From the NCBI GenBank assembly GCA_963789535.1, contig CAWBKU010000005.1, positions 434,001-498,000 on the forward strand: 64,000 nt of DNA. Direction: 5' to 3'. This document shows positions 9,268 to 17,712 of this stretch, piece by piece. The notes under the pieces are model-generated. The model was given only the letters and a program-made list of their open reading frames with translations, did no database searches and was not told the origin of the DNA. The translations under genes were made by a program, and so were the position numbers. How positions within the stretch are numbered: position 1 is the first letter of the stretch; each line of letters begins with the position of its first letter. Source of the DNA: CAVXHQ01 sp963789535. GTDB taxonomy: Bacteria; Pseudomonadota; Alphaproteobacteria; Rhodobacterales; Rhodobacteraceae.

Positions 9268-9730
9268 CCCTAATTATTTGCTCAATTAAAGGCCGCAGCG
9301 AAACCTTCCAGTCGTCCAAAGAGGAATTGAAGTGTACGACTGCGACAACGGTCTCTGGAAACTCTTCCGTCATCCACTCACGGAGAGTGTTCAAGTCAAT
9401 CAAAGTTCCCGTTTCATCTGGAAAGGCCTCGTAGCCTGTAAGGACTATAGTCGGCAGCGCAAGCCCGGTCATTGCAATATGCCGTAAGATTTCGATGCCG
9501 CCGAAACCTTGAGGCCTACCGCCATGTTCGCCTTGACCTACGTCGAATGTCGGGAGCGACATATCGAGCAATAGCAAATCGAACAGCTCTTCTTCAATAG
9601 CCTCTAGTGCAGCTGACACAGACCTAGCATCTGAAACGCTTACGTTTGAAAAAGACTCCCTCATGAACCTGCGAATGTGCGCCAGCTTTGGACCTTCATC
9701 TTCAACAAGTAAGGTATGAATCTCGGTCAA
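9251..9730 (-). CDS. dtcB: Detocs receiver protein DtcB
   Basis: A 159-residue stand-alone receiver. The start is a TTG at 9730 that overlaps the dtcA stop as TTGA; a later start would cut into the first beta strand (HTLLVEDE). The phosphoacceptor is Asp56 in LLLLDMSLP, with Glu10/Asp11 as the metal-binding pair and Thr in VLTGYE. The usual Lys-Pro near the end is replaced by VVHFNSS. In Detocs, DtcB is thought to drain phosphate from the kinase and so prevent accidental triggering of DtcC. There is no output domain. Translational coupling to both neighbours suggests fixed stoichiometry. Confidence 0.85.
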   Translation of the reverse strand: MTEIHTLLVEDEGPKLAHIRRFMRESFSNVSVSDARSVSAALEAIEEELFDLLLLDMSLPTFDVGQGEHGGRPQGFGGIEILRHIAMTGLALPTIVLTGYEAFPDETGTLIDLNTLREWMTEEFPETVVAVVHFNSSLDDWKVSLRPLIEQIIRGGTIA

Positions 9731-12700
9731 CTCGCGACCTCCAAAATCAGCGAATAGTGCATTTCAAGGTAAAACATGCCGTCAGTTGTTACTCCGAAAT
9801 CAAGTTTACCCTTGCTGCTCTGCGCTGCCACTGCGGCCAACTTAAAGAAGCCGGAACCACCTTCCTTGCGTGTTTGAAATCTTGATACTCCATCAGCTAT
9901 GAGTCGCTTCCGCTCGGCAGCACCGTCTGTCGCCGCTCTGGAAACGGTAGGCTTGATCTCGCTTTCAACTCTAGCGACGAGCACGCCACTATCTTCATCG
10001 ACAAGGGCAGATGTGACAGTTCGAGGGCTCTTAAGACCGGAATGATCCTTGGCATTCTGAAAAGCTATCAAGATCAAATCATGTAGATGCACCAACGACG
10101 GAGCCAAGATCCTTGTGCCGTTGTCTATCTGTGCCTTTTCAATTACGGGATCGAAACCGGGCAGGCAGTCCATGGCAAATTTTTGAGCCATGTCGACTGC
10201 TTCATCTAGTGCAAATGATTTTCCGGCATAATCCAAATTAGTATGCGCAAACCAATCAGCGCATTCATCAAGCCTAACTTGAACTTCATTCGAGCGCCGT
10301 CCGATGTTCGCATCAAACTCAAGAGACTCTTTCGAGTTATCCAGCGCATCCCTAACCTTTGTCCGTAGATCTTCTATAGACCCGATCAGGCGAGTTTTTA
10401 AATCTTCTCTGATGAAGCTGCGTGTTATCGACAACGCAGGTTCTAATCCTACCCACATAAGGGCAATGGCGGCATCCAGGAAGCCATCAAAGGAGCGATC
10501 GATAGGTGTGAGTGCCTTCGTTAGCTCAACAACATTTGACGTAAGTGGCAGGAAAATCAAGCCATTTGGATTTTCCCTTCCTTGTATTTGTAACCTACGA
10601 TTTTTGGCCTCAATCAGCTGTTGATCGAAAGCCGCTGAGAAATCTTCGAAGGCCGAAAGGAGAGCATCACGCGGTGTGCTGCTGTTCACAGCGAGTTTGT
10701 TTACCCACTTGTGGTTTGGTTTGTATTCGGCCCCTTCGCTTGATCGATTGGTAATTAATTCCTCTAACTCTAGGGGGGCTCGGATTGAACCGACGAAGGA
10801 CTGATGCCTAATGCGCTTACTAAGAAAGAAATCCAAACCGAAGGCAGAGTTAGTAAGAAACTCATCACGCAATCGTAGAAGTATGCTGTAGAGTAGGATG
10901 TCGGCTTCGCTTTCCGCGACAAACGGAACTGCGTTGTCACGCTGCTTTTTTCGGATCTCCCCAAGTAGCTCATCAAAAGGGCGGCTATGCTCAATATCCA
11001 GCTCTGCCAAATCGAGGTAACGGGAATAGTCTTCAGCGAGGTTGGCCTTCGCCCACTGCCTTAGCTGCGGCGTTTCAACATAGATTCTGCTGCCGTCGAC
11101 GATTAGTTGCCCGTCAGAGAATGAAATCTCTCCTTGTACTTCTTCAAGTTCATTTGCGTAGACGGTACGGTTCTCAGGATCGATGACCTGAAGTCTTGAA
11201 CAGATGTTCACTCTTTCGGCCAAAACCTGTCGTGATCCGCGCAACTCCTTCAGAATATCAAGTACATCAAGCGAACAAACTTCATATAAGAAGTACACAA
11301 TGATGTGTTGTGGTAGTTCAGTGTTGCTCCAGTCCAACTGAGACGGCAGCGAACAAGGCTGCGCTTTGAAGAAGTGCTTCACAGAAAATCTAAGGATCGA
11401 CCGAAGCCTAGATTCGAATTGGGTCTCCCAGGCGAGGTGTATAGCTACCGATCGCAAAACTGGATCGCTGCTGTGTTGAAAATCTACCCACTCATAGCTT
11501 CCGATGAGGTTTGCGGTCTTATGCCGAAATGGTGAAAACACGGCGAACGAACATGATTTCGCCAAGAGATCGATGACTACCTGACGATCATTGGTACCAA
11601 CAGCATTCTTCAATCTGGACAGCTCTAAGAAGTGCACAGATGCGCCTTTGTCAGGTAGCGCAGTACTCAGTTTGTCATATTCAGCCGACGAAGCAGTGAT
11701 TCCCCTCAAAGAATTCCCAATGACATAGGCCAAACTGACGAGAGGGCTGGGCTCATCATGCTGTGTTCGACGGCCAGCGTAGGCGCGCCAAAAATCTGAT
11801 GAAGTGTGATTTCCGGTATTCGTTGTGTCAGGAAAAGCCAGCTCATCCAAAAGCAGCCCGCTTCGAAGGTCTTCAAATCCGACGGTTGGACAGTTGAGTC
11901 CGATTTTTCGGTGCTCTTCTGGTCCTACAAAGGTCGCTCTGTTGACTAACTTTGTATAACTCCACAGTGCTTGAAAGAAGGGCAGTTGCCCAAAATTTCG
12001 CGCCAGCTTGACGATGGCATCATGCGGATTAAACAGCTGCGTGGGCGTGAACGTAGCCGCAACAAACCGGATACACCTACGTGAAATTCTTCGTTCTTTT
12101 GGCTCTTTCAGCATACCCTCTGAAGTTGCCCAACCGGCATAGATGTAATCCCACGGGTTAGGGGCAGAAGAATCATTGATGAACCGTGCGGCGATTCTCA
12201 GTGTCCTAGGTTCATTTGCGTCGAGTATGGCGTTAAGCACTTGATTTTCGGATATGCCCTCTAGGTTCGACGTTTGGTCAGTGGTGATTGCAAATGCCAA
12301 CTTCGAAACTCGGAAATCGTTGATATCCTCAAATTCGCTTATAAACCTTTCGAATAGTTGCGTAGGTGCTGTCCGCTTCATGCACAAAGTTTGCAACACC
12401 GAAACGCAAGTCTCGTATAGGTCGAAGAAGTGGTGACTCTGAGAGACCCTCATCAAATCCGAGAGGCTATTCACCGAAACTGGGCTTTCGCCTAACAAAA
12501 TAAAACGCAGGTAGTTCTTAACTTCCTTCGAGAAATTTCGGTGCCTTGAAATCCGCCCCTCCGTGTTGATCGAAAAACGCTCGGCAGTGGTGCGCGATTC
12601 ATTTCTGACGCCACAAAAGTAAGCAACATAACCCAATAACCCTCGGTCAAAAACAGCTCTGATGTCCTCGACAACCTTCTTTTGGGCTTCAAGACCATAG

Positions 12701-13197
12701 GCTTCGTTTGTGAGTGCGATTCGTAGCTGTACGCTCCAGAGACTCACGCCGAAGCGCTCGTCCAGTTCATCAAGGCACTGCAGCGCGGCAACGAACTCGT
12801 CGCGCAAAACAAACTGAGTGACTAGCACTGCTACCTTGCGAAACTCTGCTAGCTCATTCTTGTGCCGGGCGAGTAGCGCCGTACACCAAGTAATTTCCGT
12901 TTCTAGAGATACCGGCCGTGAATTCGCAACTCCTGAAAGTTGCTCGTATCCCTTTGAAACAGTTCTAATATCACTAACTAATGATGCTTCTTGCTTTGAA
13001 ACCCATTCGACAAAGTCTTGATGCTGATCCCTTTGCAGGATTGTCCGAGCGTGTAGCAGTAGAGGCTTTAGTGCTGACCAATATTGAAGTGCGAGTTCTT
13101 CACCGTCTACATTCTTCTGAAAGCCCGAACTACGAATTGATGACACGATCCCACGGAACTGGTTTCTGAGGTCATTGAGTTGGGCTTGTACAGTCAT
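9727..13197 (-). CDS. dtcA: Detocs sensor kinase DtcA
   Basis: A 1156-residue protein that begins the operon. About the first 850 residues are mostly alpha-helical with no domain I can name and are probably the infection sensor. The end is a divergent histidine-kinase ATPase: an N box with Asn1048 and His1052 (AFQNAKDHSG) and a glycine box at about 1113-1117 (KEGGSGFFKLAAVAA), followed by the closing beta strands. No canonical HisKA H-box is obvious, so the phosphorylated His is not assigned. In Detocs, DtcA senses phage infection and phosphorylates DtcB and DtcC. A long helical sensor followed by HATPase, then receiver, then receiver-PNP, matches that system. There are no membrane segments, so it is cytosolic. 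Confidence 0.85.
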   Translation of the reverse strand: MTVQAQLNDLRNQFRGIVSSIRSSGFQKNVDGEELALQYWSALKPLLLHARTILQRDQHQDFVEWVSKQEASLVSDIRTVSKGYEQLSGVANSRPVSLETEITWCTALLARHKNELAEFRKVAVLVTQFVLRDEFVAALQCLDELDERFGVSLWSVQLRIALTNEAYGLEAQKKVVEDIRAVFDRGLLGYVAYFCGVRNESRTTAERFSINTEGRISRHRNFSKEVKNYLRFILLGESPVSVNSLSDLMRVSQSHHFFDLYETCVSVLQTLCMKRTAPTQLFERFISEFEDINDFRVSKLAFAITTDQTSNLEGISENQVLNAILDANEPRTLRIAARFINDSSAPNPWDYIYAGWATSEGMLKEPKERRISRRCIRFVAATFTPTQLFNPHDAIVKLARNFGQLPFFQALWSYTKLVNRATFVGPEEHRKIGLNCPTVGFEDLRSGLLLDELAFPDTTNTGNHTSSDFWRAYAGRRTQHDEPSPLVSLAYVIGNSLRGITASSAEYDKLSTALPDKGASVHFLELSRLKNAVGTNDRQVVIDLLAKSCSFAVFSPFRHKTANLIGSYEWVDFQHSSDPVLRSVAIHLAWETQFESRLRSILRFSVKHFFKAQPCSLPSQLDWSNTELPQHIIVYFLYEVCSLDVLDILKELRGSRQVLAERVNICSRLQVIDPENRTVYANELEEVQGEISFSDGQLIVDGSRIYVETPQLRQWAKANLAEDYSRYLDLAELDIEHSRPFDELLGEIRKKQRDNAVPFVAESEADILLYSILLRLRDEFLTNSAFGLDFFLSKRIRHQSFVGSIRAPLELEELITNRSSEGAEYKPNHKWVNKLAVNSSTPRDALLSAFEDFSAAFDQQLIEAKNRRLQIQGRENPNGLIFLPLTSNVVELTKALTPIDRSFDGFLDAAIALMWVGLEPALSITRSFIREDLKTRLIGSIEDLRTKVRDALDNSKESLEFDANIGRRSNEVQVRLDECADWFAHTNLDYAGKSFALDEAVDMAQKFAMDCLPGFDPVIEKAQIDNGTRILAPSLVHLHDLILIAFQNAKDHSGLKSPRTVTSALVDEDSGVLVARVESEIKPTVSRAATDGAAERKRLIADGVSRFQTRKEGGSGFFKLAAVAAQSSKGKLDFGVTTDGMFYLEMHYSLILEVAS

Positions 13198-13608
13198 CTA
13201 GGGAAGGGCTCTTTTTTCCACTGCAGAAAAACTGCGATCGGATTCGTGCTGCTCGGTTTGCACTGTAAACCATACTTTCCAAAAGCCCAGAGCTACTGTT
13301 TCAACCGAGCGTTGCAGTATGCGGCCCAATGCCCAGGAATTGCTGAGCAGAGCGTATTGTGAAGGTCAGCAATGCGTGCTGCAGCTGCAGCATTCGGACT
13401 AGGTGCCAATGTCGGCTTTGGGCCGTTCGGGCTCTGTGGCTCATTGGTTGGGCTTCCTGCCGAACTTGCGTCGAAGGTGAAGCTCCGGCACACCCTATGT
13501 GACCCTGGTCCAACCTGAAAAGGATGGAGAGCGCGCAGCTTGATTTGATTAGCGCACACCGGATCAAACGTGGACAGTTTGATCAAGCATCTGATTATAT
13601 TAAATAAA
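13198..13608. other. intergenic region between dtcA and the tRNA; presumed element end
   Basis: About 410 bp upstream of dtcA and downstream of the tRNA. It contains the dtcA leader, with a GCAG-T5-CTGC mini-hairpin close to the start and a GGTTTAC/AAACC inverted repeat further out, plus a perfect 8-bp inverted repeat (listed separately). Base composition rises toward backbone values in places. No convincing gene. Confidence 0.4.
13562..13584 (-). repeat. 8-bp perfect inverted repeat next to the tRNA 3' end
   Basis: GATCAAAC and GTTTGATC are separated by 7 nt, 25 bp beyond the tRNA 3' end, followed on the minus strand by only mixed sequence. It could be a weak tRNA terminator or an integrase arm-type site at the element border. 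Confidence 0.4.
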
Positions 13609-13684
13609 TGGTGCCGCACGAGGGATTCGAACCCCCGACCCCGTCATTACGAATGACGTGCTCTACCAACTGAGCTAGTGCGGC
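13609..13684 (-). tRNA. tRNA-Thr (anticodon CGT)
   Basis: A complete 76-nt cloverleaf with encoded CCA. The acceptor stem GCCGCAC pairs with GTGCGGC. The D arm is AGCTCAGTTGGTAGAGC. The anticodon arm CGTCA-TTCGTAA-TGACG gives anticodon CGT (reads ACG, Thr). The T arm has GGTTCGAATCC. It marks the sharp boundary between the low-GC accessory region (its 3' side) and the GC-rich backbone (its 5' side), the usual arrangement for an element inserted at a tRNA gene. Confidence 0.97.
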
Positions 13685-13770
13685 GTACAGGCCCTACTAT
13701 GGACCTACTAGTCTTCGTCGTTTGCCTCGAAGCCGCTGGTTTTGCAAGTCATTCTAGCGGAGACCCGCTA

Positions 13771-13811
13771 ATTACGAATGATGTGCTCTACCAACTGAGC
13801 TAGTGCGGCGT
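13771..13811 (-). repeat. partial duplicate of the tRNA-Thr 5' half (recombination scar)
   Basis: A 41-bp block matches 13646-13686 with one mismatch. It covers the tRNA 5' end through the anticodon loop and then stops abruptly. A perfect TAGCGG/CCGCTA inverted repeat (13755-13770) abuts it where tRNA identity ends. The break in the anticodon loop is where many tyrosine integrases cross over, so this looks like an attachment-site remnant rather than a functional tRNA. Confidence 0.8.
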
Positions 13812-13878
13812 CTCGTCGTGATGTGCCCCGAAGCGACACGTATTGCAAGCGGTCGGCACAGGAAATACGCCGCATCCC

Positions 13879-15417
13879 TCACCGGATGTGGCCGGGCTGA
13901 ACAGTGGGCTCGTCGGCGTGGTCCGTATCGGCGCGTGGCGGTGATTCGGCGGTCTTGGACAGGTTCGGCTGCGTCGGCGTCGGCCGCTCGTCTGCGTCCG
14001 GCGTCACCACGACGGCCGGCACGGTGGAGGGCACCGGTGACGGCGTGCCGACGAGCAACGGCAAAAGTTCGGTTCCCGCCGGCATCGCCAGTTCGGCCGT
14101 CACCGGCGCGCGCCAGCTCAGGGTGTCGAAGGCGTGGCAGTTCGTGCAGACAGGCATCCAGGCGCCGTGGATCTGCTGGCAGTTGTCGCAGACCCATTGC
14201 GGCCCGCGCGGCGCGGTCAGCGCCCGGGTGAGCCAGCCGCGCACCACCGCCTCGTCCGCCCCCTGCCCGCGCGCGATGGCGGCCATCAGGGTCAGGTTGC
14301 GGGCGGTCGGCTCTGTCTCGATCAGGTCGCCCAGCGCGCGCTTGGCCTCGGGGAACTCCTCGGCGGCGATGTGCAGTTCGGCCAGCAGCATCTTGGTCTC
14401 GGCATGTTCGGGGCGCAGTTTCGTCAGCACGGCGAATCGTTTCAGCCGCGCCTTGGCGTCCTCTTCGGGCACGATCTCGGCAAAGACGGCGGCGAGGTCG
14501 GGGTGGGGGTGCACCTCCCACGCCTTCTTGACCACGCGGGTCGCATAGCGCGCATTGCCGGCACCGACATAGCTGCGCGCCGCCATGACGGCGGCGGGGA
14601 TGAGGTCGGGCGAGAGGCGATTGGCCTCGATCGCGGTCTCGCGGGCGGCGATGTCGCTCTTTTCGTCGAGGATGTCGCGGGCCTCGGACAGGGCGAGTAC
14701 CGCGTCGCGCCGCTTGTGCACGTCGCGCGGCAGGGAGCCCGATTTGAGCTTTTGTCCCAGCGTGTTGCGCGCCCCGGCCCAGTCGTGGCTCTCGGCCTGG
14801 AGGCGCAGCAGGATGTCCTGCGTCTCGACGTGCTTCGGCTTCATCTCGAAGGCCTTTTCGGCGAGCCGGAGGGCGGTCACGTCGTCGCCGTCCTCGAGCT
14901 TTTGGCGGAGGATGCCGCGCACGCCGACGAACCGGGTGCGGTCATCTTTCAGAAGTTCCTTGTAGGTTTCCTCGGCCAGCTTGCGGTCGCCGTTCATCTC
15001 GGCGGCCTGCGCGGTCAGCAGGTTGGTGAGGTCCGGGCGGTCGAGATAGCGGTTGGCCTTGGTCGCCTTGGCGAGCGCGACCGACCCCTCGCCCGAGGCG
15101 AGCGCGGTCATCCCCTCGGCCAGCGCCTCGAAGCCGCGCCGCTCGCGGTTGCGGCTGAAATAGCGGGAGACGGCGGTCTCGTCGCCGTTGATGAATTTCA
15201 GGATCGCGACGATCAGGCCGAGCACCTTCAGCGCGATCCAGATCGCGATCACGAGGAGGATGAAGCCGACGACGAGTTGCAGCGGGGTCAGCGTGTATTC
15301 GCTGCCCGCCACGGTCAGGCGCGCGCCGCCCGGTGCCTCGAGAAGCCAGACACCGGCCCAGGTGGCCGCGATGACGGCGGCGACGAAGGCGAAGATCTTG
15401 ATCAGGGACCAGAGCAT
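13879..15417 (-). CDS. hemY: HemY-family membrane TPR protein
   Basis: A 512-residue protein. Two transmembrane helices lie at the N-terminus (about 4-26 and 45-70), followed by a HemY N-terminal region (RYFSRNRERRGFEALAEGMTALASGE) and TPR-like helical repeats to about residue 400. A C-terminal CxxC pair (WVCDNCQQ and PVCTNCHAF) forms a zinc-ribbon-like element, followed by a low-complexity Pro/Thr tail. The bacterial HemY TPR family is linked to haem synthesis by gene context; its molecular role is not settled, and it is not the protoporphyrinogen oxidase of the same name. It is the last gene of the hemD-mitofilin-hemY set, 11 bp after its neighbour. Confidence 0.88.
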   Translation of the reverse strand: MLWSLIKIFAFVAAVIAATWAGVWLLEAPGGARLTVAGSEYTLTPLQLVVGFILLVIAIWIALKVLGLIVAILKFINGDETAVSRYFSRNRERRGFEALAEGMTALASGEGSVALAKATKANRYLDRPDLTNLLTAQAAEMNGDRKLAEETYKELLKDDRTRFVGVRGILRQKLEDGDDVTALRLAEKAFEMKPKHVETQDILLRLQAESHDWAGARNTLGQKLKSGSLPRDVHKRRDAVLALSEARDILDEKSDIAARETAIEANRLSPDLIPAAVMAARSYVGAGNARYATRVVKKAWEVHPHPDLAAVFAEIVPEEDAKARLKRFAVLTKLRPEHAETKMLLAELHIAAEEFPEAKRALGDLIETEPTARNLTLMAAIARGQGADEAVVRGWLTRALTAPRGPQWVCDNCQQIHGAWMPVCTNCHAFDTLSWRAPVTAELAMPAGTELLPLLVGTPSPVPSTVPAVVVTPDADERPTPTQPNLSKTAESPPRADTDHADEPTVQPGHIR

Positions 15418-15428
15418 GGCGCGCCTTC

Positions 15429-16811
15429 CTATTGGGTCACGGAGGGGTCGAGGGTGTCTACCGCCGCGATGGCATCGAGCCGGGCGGTCGCAGCGGCGCG
15501 CCAGGGCGCAAGCGCCTCGGTCGCGACCTCGGGCAGGGTGTCGAGTTCGGTGAGCGCGTCGGCGAGGCGGTTCTCGCGCACCGCCGCCTCTGCCCGGCTG
15601 AGGACGGCGTCGGGATCGTCGCCCGCCCGCGGCTCGACCGAGCGGACCTGGAGCATCGAGGAGAAGAGGCTTCCCATTCCGGCGGAATCCTCTGCGGCGC
15701 GGGTCGCGGCGAGGGCGGCACGGGACACGTCGGGAAAGTCGGACTGGAGGGCGGCGAGCGTCGGCACGCCGGTGTCGGCCGGTTCGGCCAACGCCTCGGG
15801 AACGGCAATTCCCGCCGATTCGAGGTCCGCCAAGGGCCCGGTCAGTGCCGCGCCGGTATCGAGGGCGGCGCGCAGGCGGGCCGTGGCGGCGCGCAGTGCC
15901 GCAGCGTCGGCGGCGGCGGTCGCCTCGGCCTCCGTCGCCGCGGCAGCGGACTGCGCGTCGGCGAGGGTGGCAGCGGCCTCATCCGCCATCGTCTGGAACC
16001 GGACTTCCTGCGCAGCGAGCTCATCCCGCAGGCCCTGCAATTCCCGCTCGAACGAAGTGATCGCGGTCTGGGTGACGCTGCCATCCTCGGACGGCGCCCG
16101 TTCGACCGTCGTCAGGCGGGTGTCGAGATCGGTCAGCGTGGCGGCGATCCCGTCTAGGCGGGCGGTCGTCTCGGCAGACAGGGCCGCGAGGCCAGCGTCG
16201 AGGTCGGTCTGCGCCTGCGTCAGGGGCGCCAGATCGGTCGCCTCCGCCGGCGCGGGCAGTGCTGCGATTTCGGCAGAGAGCGCGTCGAGGCGGGCGGTCA
16301 CGGCGGGGTCGGTCTGCTGCGCCAGGCCAAGCCAGGCCGCGAAAAAGCCTAGGATCGCCGCGACGAATCCCCCGAGGACGAGAGGCACGACGCCGGTCCG
16401 TCGCGCCGGGGGAGCCGGGCGGGCCGCCGTCGCGGCGGCCTCTGGGCGTGTCGGGGCGGGACCGCCGGATGGCGCCGGTCGCGGCGCCGCGCTCGCCGGT
16501 TTGGCGAGGGAGGGTCCGGCCGGTCGGGACGCGGCACCCAAGGTCGCAGGCGTCGGGTCGGTGTCGGATGCGTCCGGTTTGCCGGTCTCGGGCGCCGGAA
16601 TGCTGCGGGACGACGGACCCGTTCCGGACGTTGGCGTTGCGGCGGAAGGGGCCGTGGACGAGGGAGCGTCGGCCTGCGGCGCGTCGGCGCCGGTCGGCGC
16701 CGCGGGCGGCGTCGTCGGCTTCTCCGAATCGGGAGGGGCCGTCACAGGCGTCGTCGGCGCGGCCCGCTTGGTGCCCTGCCCGGTGGTGCGCGGTCGTGTC
16801 GTTTTCGCCAC
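15429..16811 (-). CDS. mitofilin-like inner-membrane protein (COG4223)
   Basis: About 460 residues from a GTG at 16811 (VAKTTRPRT); a longer frame to 16895 is open but runs through non-coding-looking sequence. It has a long Ala/Pro/Thr-rich cytoplasmic N-terminus, one transmembrane helix (VPLVLGGFVAAILGFFAAWLG), then an Ala-rich coiled coil with regular LxALxAE spacing, and a compact C-terminal helical domain. This layout matches alphaproteobacterial homologues of the mitochondrial mitofilin/Mic60 family, which stands next to hem genes in many members. It probably shapes or tethers intracytoplasmic membrane. Extreme Ala and GC bias makes the start uncertain. Confidence 0.82.
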   Translation of the reverse strand: MAKTTRPRTTGQGTKRAAPTTPVTAPPDSEKPTTPPAAPTGADAPQADAPSSTAPSAATPTSGTGPSSRSIPAPETGKPDASDTDPTPATLGAASRPAGPSLAKPASAAPRPAPSGGPAPTRPEAAATAARPAPPARRTGVVPLVLGGFVAAILGFFAAWLGLAQQTDPAVTARLDALSAEIAALPAPAEATDLAPLTQAQTDLDAGLAALSAETTARLDGIAATLTDLDTRLTTVERAPSEDGSVTQTAITSFERELQGLRDELAAQEVRFQTMADEAAATLADAQSAAAATEAEATAAADAAALRAATARLRAALDTGAALTGPLADLESAGIAVPEALAEPADTGVPTLAALQSDFPDVSRAALAATRAAEDSAGMGSLFSSMLQVRSVEPRAGDDPDAVLSRAEAAVRENRLADALTELDTLPEVATEALAPWRAAATARLDAIAAVDTLDPSVTQ

Positions 16812-16932
16812 CTTCGTCCCCCTCGTCGTCCTGTTCCGCGCCCCGGGAGGGACGGGTGTGCCGAAATCACACATCCGGTAACCTAGACCGTCCACCCCCA
16901 GCCCTCAAGGCGCGTCGGGGCAGAATGCCGTG

Positions 16933-17640
16933 CTACACCGCGCGCAACCGTTCGATCGCCGCGCGCAGCGCCGTCACCATGGCGTCGAGGTCGGGGCGTG
17001 CCGCGACGATCGTCGTGCGGGCGTCCAACGGGGCCGCGGCATCGCGGACCGCCCCGCTCATCGAGACGACGTGCAGCGGCGCGGTAAAGGGACCGGCCCC
17101 GGCCAGCAGGCGGGCTGTGCGGGGCGAGAACAGCGGCACCACCAGCGGCGCGATCCCGGCAAGGGCGACGCGCGCGTCGGGGGTAAGAGGGCGATCGACC
17201 TGACGGTAGACGACCTGCGCGTGGCAGGGGATGCCCGCCGCGGTGAGGCGTCCGGCCACGTCGCCCCGGGTATGGGCACCGTGCAGGTGCAGGAGGGGGC
17301 CGCGTGTCCGGGCCCGTAGAACAAGGTCGATCAGCGCCTCTGCATCGCCATCCGCACTCTGCGCAACGAGGCCGAGGGCGCGGGCGGCGGCGGCGGTGCG
17401 GGCGCCGACGCACCACGCCGGCAGGTCCGGCGGCAAGGTGCCGGGCGGCAGCACGGCGAGCGCATTGGCCGAGGTCAGGACGACACCGGCAAGGCCGCGC
17501 GTGTCGACCGCACCGGACATCGGCTCGATCCCCACGAGCGGCGACAGGATCGCGGCGGGCGCGTCCGGACCGAGGGCAGCCAGCAGCCGCGCGGCGTCCG
17601 TTCCGGGCCGGGTGAGCAGGAGGCGCGTCGCTTCGTTCAT
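16933..17640 (-). CDS. hemD: uroporphyrinogen-III synthase
   Basis: A 235-residue protein from the ATG at 17640 (MNEATRLLLTRP). HemD cyclises hydroxymethylbilane to uroporphyrinogen III, the branch point to haem, chlorophyll and cobalamin. Visible family features are the N-terminal LLLTRPGTDA, VVLTSANALAVL, a central WCVGARTAAAARALG, and RGPLLHLHGAHTRGDVAGRL. Sequence identity within this family is low, so the call depends partly on context: hemY and the mitofilin-like gene follow on the same strand. The usual partner hemC is not between hemD and the divergent tsaD. Confidence 0.85.
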   Translation of the reverse strand: MNEATRLLLTRPGTDAARLLAALGPDAPAAILSPLVGIEPMSGAVDTRGLAGVVLTSANALAVLPPGTLPPDLPAWCVGARTAAAARALGLVAQSADGDAEALIDLVLRARTRGPLLHLHGAHTRGDVAGRLTAAGIPCHAQVVYRQVDRPLTPDARVALAGIAPLVVPLFSPRTARLLAGAGPFTAPLHVVSMSGAVRDAAAPLDARTTIVAARPDLDAMVTALRAAIERLRAV

Positions 17641-17712
17641 TCGCCCCCGCGCCCCCTCCGGCATTGCCCGCCCGGCCCGCCGGATGTTAGCTGCACCGCG
17701 CAGCAGTGCAAA

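Noticed and set aside
14134..16881. A plus-strand open frame of 915 codons opposite hemY and the mitofilin-like gene
   Set aside because: Shadow of two recognisable minus-strand genes.
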